Assembly (NCBI GenBank): GCA_032433765.1 | Contig: JAVIAB010000041.1 | Coordinates: 73,802,232-73,866,231 of the forward strand | DNA length: 64,000 bases | Direction of reading: 5' to 3' | Source of the DNA: Megaustenia siamemsis | Lineage: Eukaryota > Mollusca > Gastropoda > Stylommatophora > Ariophantidae | Shown: piece by piece, positions 48,501 through 60,500 of the stretch | Numbering within the stretch: position 1 is the first letter of the stretch | How the letters are laid out: each line of letters opens with the position of its first letter | Program-made: the position numbers and the translations under genes | The notes under the pieces: generated by a model | Seen by the model: the letters and a program-made list of their open reading frames with translations, nothing else | Databases searched by the model: none | Told to the model about the DNA's origin: nothing

Positions 48501-51500
48501 CAACTGATATAATTTGTCATAATTTAGAGCACTCATTTACAAAAACAGAAAACAAGGCTGAAATAATGTGAAATTTGTACACCCTGATGAGCTCCTCCAA
48601 CATGTGGTGGTTGAGAAGCTTTCATGCAAGCATAGAGCTGTGTATTATGTTGATGCAGCTGAAGAAATATACAAGAAACATCGGTCAAAGCTTTTGGACC
48701 AGAAGAAGAGATTTTTAAACTTATCAAAAGGAAAAACTTATGGTCTAATTATCAACATAACAGTGTAACATAATTTTCACTTACGGTGATGTCTATAATG
48801 AAATTTGGTTTATATCATATACAGGTACAATAAATACAGCATGTATATGAAACTTTTGAGATATATTTCTTATTTACACACACAATGCACATACAATTTG
48901 TCAAAATATAAAACTGGTTCAGAACATCTGGTTTTGAATTGTTTAGTAGCACACTTGATTTGTTGCTTTTTATTTTCAGCAATTTGGACTGCATATGGCA
49001 TATCACAACAGCTCAATCCTCAAGTGTGATTGTCTTGAGATTGATGGATTTCAACTTGGAGAATGGACATCACTGTTGCTATATTCTGACTATGTGGCTA
49101 TTTTCGATGGTACTGTAAACGTGTATTACAATTTTTAGATTTTGTGTTTGCCATCTTGTCAATTAGAGAAAAGTGGTACAGTCTGGTGGTACCTATTTTG
49201 GGTTTGATGTACACGCGGTGTCTCATTCTTTTGTGACCTGTGTGAAGAAGGACTAAAATAACCTGATCATTCCTAAACTGTTTATTACATCCATACTGCA
49301 CGTTATATTTCCACTTTGTATTGCATTTCCCTTTGATGATGGATTTGGTTTTAAAGCTAGTCAGATGGTCTCTTTCTGCTTACATGTTTCCTTCTATATT
49401 TCAATGTAATATATCCACTGGACTATTTCTCTGGAAATCACAGAGGCACTTTGGTATTCTTCAGCTCATTTGAGTTTTCAATTCTGAGGGATTTCAGGAC
49501 TATTATGTTTGGCAGTTCCTCAGTCAATATACAACCAGTTCTTTCTGTTGAGAGATCAGTTCTGCTGTGGTTTTCAGGGTTTCAATTTTGGTCTATAAAT
49601 GGTTTGGCCTATAAATTACTTGATAACTGCTTTGTTGGTATTGCCTAAGGAGCTTTCTTTGAATTCTGTGTCTGAGAACCCTCCCTCTTCCTCTGTATTG
49701 AAATATTTGTGGTAACAGTAACATTTGTGTGCACATAAAACTATGATTCTTGTGGTTATCTCTCGTCTATGTAACTTTTATGCAAAATGTTTTTCTCTCT
49801 AGGTCTGTGTCCTTTTCCCTTTATCACTTTTATATCTTCTTTGAGTTCATGTATTGTACTGTACACTGCTAGGTAGGGATGTTGCTGACTGGATGTATGA
49901 GTTTTGGTTTTGTTGAAGACAATACTGGGTCAATTAGAGGAGCAGCTGAGACAGAGAAGCAATACAATTGATAACAGTTGAAGATGTCTATGATAGCCAG
50001 CAGCTTGATTTATGATTTCATGATTTCCTACTTCTGACCTTAGACCAGGTTCATAGTTATCATTCTTTACAGAAATGAAAATAGCAATATGTATCATTTG
50101 TGTATATAATAAAGTTCACAATATTTTCATCTACAGTTGCACACTGTTAATTTCAACCATATCATTAGTAGTCGTACAGAAAAAAAATAGAGGGGTTAAA
50201 TTACAATTTTTTAGTATATTATCTTCAATGAGAGAAAAATACAATATTTTTAGACATTCCACTCTTACAGGTTACATAATATTGTACTAATATAACACAT
50301 ATTTGTGACATACAAGATACCAGACAGCTGTAAATATGTATTGGTCAGTGACAACTTATTGCTGACTGCTTGTAATAGAAACACTGAACCAGAACTGATC
50401 AAGATCAATTTCACTTCCAAGAGGTATCTCCGACAATAGACTGTCTAGTCTGTGTGAGTAGATATATCAAAGAATAATGGCACAAATTGTGCTCAACCTT
50501 ACAGTGCTGATGTAGATAGAATGTATTTTGGTAGAAGTCAGAGACAGTGCTGATGTAGAATGAATTTGGTATAAGTCAGAGATAGTACTATTTGTTGTAA
50601 ATAATGTCACTGTTAAAATTATCTCCATATTTTGAAATTTAAAAATGAAATGGGGAAAGTGTGAAAGAAAACTTAATTGTGAGGTGGAAGCTGAAAGAAT
50701 AAGCTTTTTTTTATTATCAGTGCAATCTTTTCTCTTTTACTCTCCATTAGTGAAAGACAGATAAATCAGTCAACAGCCTGCATGCATTGCAGCCTGCCTT
50801 TATAGGACCTGAAAGTTGGACAATTTTATTATATATACAATTATTTAATTCTGAAATGTTAAATGCATTAAAAAGGAAGGTTCATTGTCTAGACCGATAA
50901 ATACATAATGAGTTATTCAAAAGTAATAATTATCTCACTCTTGATATCTTTAGGTGACAGCACAAACTCTCCCAGATTAGGTTTATTATATGGCAGAGTT
51001 CTAAATGCAACATACACCAGTACTGGCACCTCTATGACTGTTGTGTTTCATTCTGATTCAAGGCAGGACTATGGCAGTTTTATATTTGAGTATATTTCTC
51101 AGGATATGTCAGGTAATATTACTGGTAGCCATACAATACTTTTTGTTTTGAGTGATAGGATGGTTTGGAATTTCCAGTGGTCTACTTTGTAATTGATTAA
51201 TTATTAAAGTGATTCCATGGAATAGAATAGAATAGGTAAACAACAGAGATAATTTGATTGTATTAATAGAAATCTGTGAACTATATAAACTAACATTTAT
51301 ACATAAATTATGGTGGCAAATTATTAACAATCATAAATGACCATTTTCAACCCTTACTATGTGCTATGTGTATGTGTGCTAGTCTATTAGTTTAAAGAAA
51401 GATCTGTTAGTACTTTAGTTTTATCATGTTTTTCTGGATCCTGTTTATAATGTTCTAACTGCAGTAGGTGACATGATTGAAAAGGCACTAGTTTATTTGA

Positions 51501-54500
51501 TAAAGATGTAAATGCCACAGAATATTTCTTTTTGCTGATGTAGTCATTATCCAGTATATACATTATTATGGGTACCCCATTATAAATCATTGAAATTTGT
51601 TTTTCAGACTTTGAGAGATTACATACAATAGCAATCCAATTTATTTTTGCTTGAACTTGCTAGAAGCTTCTTGTAAATATTATGATTTTACAAACATGTA
51701 ATCAATGATTGTTTATACTTTTTTTTAGGTAACATTAAGGTTTCTCTACACTTTGTTGTCAATTTTTATTGAAATAAATGCAAATGTACTGTACTTTTTA
51801 GTTGTTTGCCATATCAATTTTTACAGGTGAGTGCAATAATGGCAATTTTTTGGCTAATGAGTTTGCAAAAAACCTGACCTCTCCAAACTATCCCAACAAT
51901 TATCCAAGGTAAGAGCTTTACATTATCACTACTGTTGTGTTCAACACTAAAATGCTAACAACTGTAGTTAATATATTTAAGCCAATCCACATTTAAAAAT
52001 GTTGTATATGAGCTCTGAAAGTTGAACACAACAACAGATATAATTTAGAACAGTGTTTCTCAGCCTGGGACCATGTGGCCCTAAGTGGACCTCAAGAAAT
52101 TCCAAGGAGGCCACGGGTAAGAATGGGATAATTGGGCTGCCATGCTGCTATGGCACAAGAATGGAGGACCATGACATATTTTTTTCACTATAATATTTGC
52201 TACAATAAAATCTAGTTTATGTCATATACAGATACAATAAATTCAACATGTTATAATATGAAACATTTTAGAATTAGTTCTTATTTATACAAATGTTACA
52301 AAACATATATACATATAAACATACAAAAAGGCAAAATGTAAAACTGGTTCAGAATGTCTAGTTTTGAATTGTGTATAGTATACTCAGTTATGTTGTTTTC
52401 TCTTTTCAGCAATTTGGACTGCCTGTGGCTTATCACAACATCTGTATCCTCAAATGTTATTGTCTTGAGATTGTTGAATTTCAACTTGGAGAATGCCACA
52501 TCACTATTGCCATATACTGACTATGTGGCTATTTTTGATGGTACTGTATATGTGCAATTCAGTTTTCAAATTTTATTTTACTTAGCAAAATTTATATTTT
52601 ATATTTAATCTTATACAGTGCTTATGACACATTCAGACTGTAGTTTCAGATTTTCTTTGAAGTCTGCTGTCTGTTTACAGCTTTCAGCTCAGTCAATTAA
52701 TTTCCCATCTAAGATACTGGAAGTGTGCCATATTTTTCTCAATTCAACTCTGTACTCTGGAGATAGCCTTGTAGGATGTGTTTTGCTGTCATGTAGCTAG
52801 AGTAAAGTGGTATAGACTGGGGTGCCTATTTTGGGTTTGGAGTGGTGGTGGTTCATTCTTTTGTGACCATTGCTGATGAGTATGATAATTTGGTCGTTCC
52901 CAAACTGTTGGTAGCATCTATTCTGCACATCCTATTTCCACATCTGTGTTGTATTACTCTTTGATGATGAATTTAGCTTTATAACTAATCAGATGGTAGA
53001 TTGTTGTACTTTCACTCTTTCTTGCCCTTTGTGTCTGCATGGCTGTTTCTTGTATATTTGAATGTGATGGTATCCACAACTACTCTCTTGAAATCACAGC
53101 TGCACTTTGGTTACCATCAGCTCATTTACTTGTAAGTTCTAAGGGATTTGAATACTATTTTTTTTTGACAGCTTCTCGGTCAATATACCACCACTTCTGT
53201 TTAGTGATCAGTTTTGCTGTGGTTTTCAGGACTTCATGTTTGGCTTTTTAATTTCTTGATAACTCCTATGTTGCTTTTGCCTGAGTGAGCTTTTTTGAGT
53301 TTTGAGTCTGAGAACCCCCCCCCCCCCCCCCCCCTCCTTCTCTGTGTTAAAGTATTATTTTTGTGACAGTAACATTTGTGTGAAATAAGATGCACATATA
53401 TCAGACATGTGCTGAAAAGAGACAACAAGAGGATTCTAAAACAGGCTCTTCTGTGGGAAACTTCAGGTTACAGAAAAAGAGGAAGATCTAAAGAGACATT
53501 AAAAATAACACTTATAAGAGAAGCAAAGTTGCAGCAAAGACTCATTAGATAAGATCGAACATTTGGCCCAGAATAGAGATTGGTAGTGAAAAACATTACA
53601 ACCCTATGCAATGTCTATCTACACGGAAGGATCAAGAATCAAGAACACTTTTGTGCACATAAAAATACAAGTCCTATGGTTAGCTCTTATCTATGCAATT
53701 TTTCTTGCAATATGTTTTTCTTTTAAATATCTGTATCCTTTTCTCTTTATCCATTTGATTTCTTTAAGTTTGGTATCGTACACTGCCAGGAAGGAGCGTT
53801 GCTGACTGGGTGCATGAGTTTTAGTTTTGTCCAAGATAATGTTGGGTCAATTACAAGAGCAGTTGAGACAGAGAAACAATAAAACTTATAAAAGTAGAAG
53901 ATGTCTATGATAGCCAGCACCTTGAAATGATTTATGATTTCCCACTTTGACCTCAAACCAGGTTCATAGTTATACTTTACTGAAGTGTAAATATCACTGT
54001 TTATCATTTATGTGTATAGTAAAGTTTATAACAATTTCATCCACAGCTGTGCACTGGCAATAATTGTTCGAATTTGACCATGTCATAGGTACTCACACCA
54101 CAAAAAATAGAGGCGTTAAAGTTAAATTGATTAGTGAATTAACTTCAATGAGAGAAAATGCAATATATTTAGACACTGTACTCTTACAGGTTACATAAAA
54201 TTGCACTAACGTTTGAAAAAGCATATATTTGTGACATACAAGATACCAGAGAAAAGTAAACAGAGATTGGTCAGTGACAACTTATTGCTGACAGCTGGTA
54301 ATAGAAACACTGAACCAGAACTGACCAAGATCTAATTTTACCTCCCAGTGGTATTCCTGAAAATAGACTGTCAAGTCTAAGTGAGTAAATATAGAAAAAA
54401 AAAATGGCATTAATTGTGCTCAATCTTATAGTGCCGATGTAGAATGTATTTGGTAGAAGTCACAGACAGTGTTAATGTAGGATGTATTTGGTAGAAGTCA

Positions 54501-57500
54501 CAGACAGTGCTGATGTAGAATGTATTTGATAGGATTCACAGACAGTGCTGATGTAGAATGTATTTAGTAGAAGACAGTGACAGTGCTGATGTAGAATGTA
54601 TTTGGTAGACATCACAGACAGTGCTGATGTAGAATGTATTTGGTAGAAGTAACAGACAGTGCTGATGTAGAATGTATTTGGTAGAAGTCACAGACAGTGC
54701 TGATGTAGAATGTATTTGGTAGAAGTCACAGACAGTGATGATGTAGAATGTATTTGCTAGAAGATAGTGACAGTGCTGATGTATACTGTATTTGGTAGAA
54801 GTCACAGACAGTGCTGATGTAGAATGTATTTGGTAGAAGTCAGTGACAGTGCTGATGTAGAATGTATTTGTTAGAAGTCACAGACAGTGCTGATGTAGAA
54901 TGTATTTGGTAGAAGACAGTGACAGTGCTGATGTATAATGTATTTGGTAAAGTCACAGACAGTGCTGATGTAGAATGTATTTGGTAGAAGTCACAGACAG
55001 TGCTGATGTAGAATGTATTTGGTAGAAGTCACAGACAGTGCTGATGTAGAATGTATTTGGTACAAGTTACAGACAGTGCTGATGTATAATGTATTTGGTA
55101 GAAGTCACAGACAGTGCTGATGTATAATGTATTTGGTAGAAGCCAGTGACAGTGCTGATGTATATTGTATTTGGTAGAAGCCAGTGACAGTGCTGATGTA
55201 GAATGTATTTGGTAGAAGACAGTGACTGTGCTGATGTAGAATGTATTTGGTAGAAGTTACAGACAGTGCTGATGTAGAATGTATTTGGTAGAAGACAGTG
55301 ATAGTGCTGATGTAGAATGTATTTGGTAGAAGTCACAGACAGTGCTGATGTAGAATGTATTTTGGTAGAAGACAGTGACAGTGCTGATGTAGAATGTATT
55401 TGGTAGAAGTAACAGACAATGCTGATGTAGAATGTATTTGGTAGAAGTCAGTGACAGTGCTGATGTAGAATGTATTTGTTAGAAGTCACAGACAGTGCTG
55501 ATGTAGAATGTATTTGGTAGAAGACAGTGACAGTGCTGATGTAGAATGTATTTGGTAGAAGTCACAGACAGTGCTGATGTAGAATGTATTGGGTAGAAGT
55601 CACAGACAGTGCTGATGTAAAATGTATTTGGTAAAAGTCACAGACAGTGCTGATGTAGAATGTATTTGGTAGAAGTCACAGACAGTGCTGATGTAGAATG
55701 TATTTGGTAGAAGTCACAGACAGTGCTGATGTAGAATGTATTTGGTACAAGTTACAGACAGTGCTGATGTATAATGTATTTGGTAGAAGTCACAGACAGT
55801 GCTGATGTATAATGTATCTGGTAGAAGCCAGTGACAGTGCTGATGTATAATGTATTTGGTAGAAGCCAGTGACAGTGCTGATGTAGAATGTATTTGGTAG
55901 AAGACAGTGACAGTACTGATGTAGAATGTATTTGGTAGAAGTTACAGACAGTGCTGATGTAGAATGTATTTGGTAGAAGACAGTGATAGTGCTGATGTAG
56001 AATGTATTTGGTAGAAGCCAGTGACAGTGCTGATGTAGAATGTATTTGGTACAAGTTACAGACAGTGCTGATGTAGAATGTATTTGGTAGAAGACAGTGA
56101 CAGTACTGATGTAGAATGTATTTGGTAGAAGTTACAGACAGTGCTGATGTAGAATGTATTTGGTAGAAGACAGTGATAGTGCTGATGTAGAATGTATTTG
56201 GTAGAAGCCAGTGACAGTGCTGATGTAGAATGTATTTGGTACAAGTTACAGACAGTGCTGATGTAGAATGTATTTGGTAGAAGTAACAGACAGTGCTGAT
56301 GTAGAATGTTTTTGGTAGAAGTCACAGACAGTGCTGATGTAGAATGTATTTGGTAGAAGACAGTGACAGTGCTGATGTATAATGTATTTGGTAGAAGTCA
56401 GTGACAGTGCTGATGTATAATGTATTTGGTAGAAGTCACAGACAGTGCTGATGTAGAATGTATTTGGTAGAAGTCAGTGACAGTGCTGATGTAGAATGTA
56501 TTTGGTAGAAGTCACAGACAGTGCTGATGTAGAATGTATTTGGTAGACGTCGCAGACAGTGCTGATGTAGAATGTATTTGGTAGAAGTCACAGACAGTAC
56601 TGATGTAGAATGTATTTGGTAGAAGTCACAGACAGTACTGATGTAGAATGTATTTGGTAGAAGTCACAGACAGTGCTGATGTAGAATGTATTTGGTAGAA
56701 GTCACAGACAGTGCTGATGTAGAATGTATTTGGTAGAAGTCACAGACAGTGTTGTTTGTTGTGAATAATGTCAAAGTTCAAATTAACTCCTAAGAAAATA
56801 AACATAAAATGGTATTGAGCAGCTAAACTAACAGAAAGAAAAGAAAAGCTACCACGTTTCGGCAAAATCCTTTATCAGATATAGCAATCAAACTATACAC
56901 TTTAAACACAAAACTCCAAGTCAGAAAGCACAGCTCTAAAAAATGGCAGAAAAGACAGTGGCTATGATTTTCGCAAAGTCTGGTTAAAAGATTAATAGAC
57001 AATAGGGTAGGTAGGATTCAATTAGACCAAAGGAACCAAACAATGAAACATTGGAATAATGAGAGGCAATGTCCAAGAATGGTTCTATTATAAGGAGGGC
57101 AGGCAGGGGGGGTAAATGCTAGGGTGCGGGTAATGGGGAGAATTTTTTGGAAAGTAGATTGCAGAACAGATTCAGTGTAAAGATGGTGATGAATTCCAAC
57201 ATAAGGTGGGCCTGTATGAGAAAGTCATCTTCTTGGTCACATTATCTCCATGTTTGGACATTTTGAAAAGAGAAGGAGAGGGTGGGAAAGTAAAATTAAT
57301 TGGTGAGGAGATGGAAAAAAAAATGGTTATTTGTATTGTCGGTGTAACCTTTTCTATATTTCTAATCCTTGGGAAAGACAAGTAAATCATTCAGTAGCCT
57401 GCATGCATCACGGTCTGCCTTTTCTACAACAAGAAAGCTCAGCCATTTGATTATATATACAGTTATTTCCTTTTTGAAAGTTAAATACTATTTTAAAAAA

Positions 57501-60500
57501 AAACAATATTTGTTTTCTGGACTTGTAAATACATATAAATGCATAATGAATTATTAAAAAAGCAATAATTGTTTCATTCTTGCTATCTTCAGGTGAGAGC
57601 ACAAACTCTTCCAGACTTGATTTATTGTATGGCAGAGTTCCAAATGTAACATACACCAGTACTGGTACCTCCATGACTATTGTGTTTCATTCTGATTCAA
57701 ATCACAACAATGGAAGTTTCATACTTGAGTATAGGTCTCAAAATATGTCAGGTAATACTCTTGATAGCCAACAATAATTTTGTTTTGAGTTAGAATCTAG
57801 CCTAGAATAGAGATGTGTAGTGAAAAACACTACAAGCCCTGTATGACGTTTACTGGCATGGCAAGAATCAAGAATATATATTCCTTTCAAGAATGTATTC
57901 AAATGTTGCAGGAGCTACTGAGTTAAGTGCTCTGTGCACACCGTGAGCTGTGTGTCTCATCCGTTTTGATCATATTTCGACATTCCAATTGTTTACGATG
58001 AATGATGATATCATATGACAGGGAACAGTTGGCTGTGTTCACTTTCTGCGCGGTTTCGCCTTATGTCTTTTGGCGTGTGCTGAGACTGCTACGATGTGGA
58101 CTACAGTTACTATTCTTTATTTGGGAGATGAGATATTCAGATGATTACGCTGGCACGGGCAGTTGAGCAATTATGGATTTTAATTCGTTTGCAGTGATAC
58201 CGGGGCCTTCCATAACCAAATAACCAAATGTTTTCAATGAGAAGTTGTTATTTTAGTTATTATTGTTTTACTGAGACTGTTTTATTGAAATAATTTTCGT
58301 TCTAATCTGAGATGTTCATACATTTGTTTGTTCATATCATTAAAGCAGAAACAGCATGTCTGTTACAGAAGCTGATCTTTAAAGAATGTTTGTGTATTTT
58401 CCATGATTCAAATCCATTGAGAAATTTGGCTACTTATAGTTTTACATTGGGTCTTACAGGACATCAGGAGGATATTGACTTTGCAGATGATGTTGGACAT
58501 CTTGCCCACTGGCAGCAAGACATACAGGAAAAAACAGATGATGTTGGACATCTTGCCCACCGGCAGCAAGACATACAGGAAAAAACAGATGATGTTGGAC
58601 ATCTTGCCCACTGGCAGCAAGACATACAGGAAAAAACAGATGATGTTGGACATCTTGCCCACTGGCAGAAAGACATACAGGAAAAAACAGATGATGTTGG
58701 ACATCTTGCCCACTGGCAGCAAGACATGCAGAAAAAACAGATGATGTTGGACATCTTGCCCACTGGCAGCAAGACATACAGGAAAAAACAGATGATGTTG
58801 GACATCTTGCCCACTGGCAGAAAGACATACAGGAAAAAACAGATGATGTTGGACATCTTGCCCACTGGCAGAAAGACATACAGGAAAAAAACAGATGATG
58901 TTGGACATCTTGCCCACTGGCAGCAAGACATGCAGGAAAAACAGATGATGTTGGACATCTTGCCCACTGGCAGCAAGACATACAGGAAAAAACAGATGAT
59001 GTTGGACATCTTGCCCACTGGCAGAAAGACATACAGGAAAAAACAGATGATGTTGGACATCTTGCCCACCGGCAGCAAGACATACAGGAAAAAAACAGAT
59101 GATGCTGGACATCTTGCCCACTGGCAGAAAGACATACAGGAAAAAACAGATGATGCTGGACATCTTGCCCACTGGCAGAAAGACATACAGGAAAAAACAG
59201 ATGATGTTGGACATCTTGCCCACCAGCAGCAAGACATACAGGAAAAAACAGATGATGTTGGACATCTTGCCCACTGGCAGAAAGACATACAGGAAAAAAA
59301 CAGAGCAGATCAATTTACTAACTCAGTAGGACTGATATAAATGAAGAGAAAACTAAAATTATTAACATAAATGCTAAAAGTACAAAGAAAGTTACATTTA
59401 GAGGAGTGGGCTAGAAGAAGTGGATCACTTTAAATATATCAATTTATCAAAGAAAAGCTATCAACACACACTGACAGAAAAGCAACCTTGCAACACCAAC
59501 TATTAACACAGTTTTTGATTATTGGCAGCATCAATAGTATTTTTGTTTTAAAAGGCTGAAACATTGGTTTTTATTTATATATATATTTAATGTAGTTGTT
59601 TCTGTGGAAACTTTAAAGGCCAAAAAAATAGACTGACAGGCCACCATTTGGCTACCACTGTTTTACATATTCCATCTTCTATAAAAGAGTGTTTCTAGAT
59701 GATTGTACTTTTCACTTGCTTATATATTTTTCTCCTGTGTGTTACTGGGGCCTCATTATGAGGAAAGTAAAGAATAGTGACACTGTGACCTTCCAGGCAT
59801 GTTGTAAGAGGCAACTAATGAGGTTGATCAATGGCTTGACAAGCTGTCATTGTAAAGAGTATTGTTATGGAAACAGCACCATATATTTTAGAGCAGTGAT
59901 CTCTGCAATATGTGCCATTTTGGCACTCAAGGTTTCTGTTTTTGAGATTGTGGTTCTGCCCTATGTGCTGTCTTTGGCTTGAAAGGACAATAGATAGACA
60001 GATATATTTTTCACCTCAATTCCATTTCTTTTTCAGAATGTTGACCACTGAAAAGAAAAATGAAGAAAATAAAAAGAAGAAAGAAAAGAACTTAGCATAT
60101 TTGCTGTTGAAATGTGTAAAAATCGCATTCTAAGTATATTTATATCTTCAAATACACAGCACTGTACCTCCAGAAATATGTTTGATATACTAAACTGTGA
60201 TGTTGTTTGCCAACATTTTTGTTCCCTATAAAAGTGACATCTATTTAGATATGAAATATTGTTTCTACATTGCAGTTCTGTGTGGTAATAGCAGCTTATT
60301 GGTCAATGAAACTGCAAAGTACATTACATCACCTGGCTATCCAAACAATTATCCAAGGTAAGAGCAATGTGTTTTCTCCATTGATGTAACAAGACCAGAG
60401 GAAGATTACAGGGCATATTACTACTCAACCTCATCTGCATTTTCAATGTTAAAACTTGAATTCTGAATATCTTATTTTCAAACAAAAACAAACAAAATAT

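Noticed and set aside
54536..56325. Minus-strand ORFs with repeated YQIHSTSALS-type residues
   Set aside because: Translations of the 38-bp intronic array.
58408..59313. Minus-strand 200-300 codon ORFs
   Set aside because: Shadows of the 51-bp array on the opposite strand of the LINE fragment.
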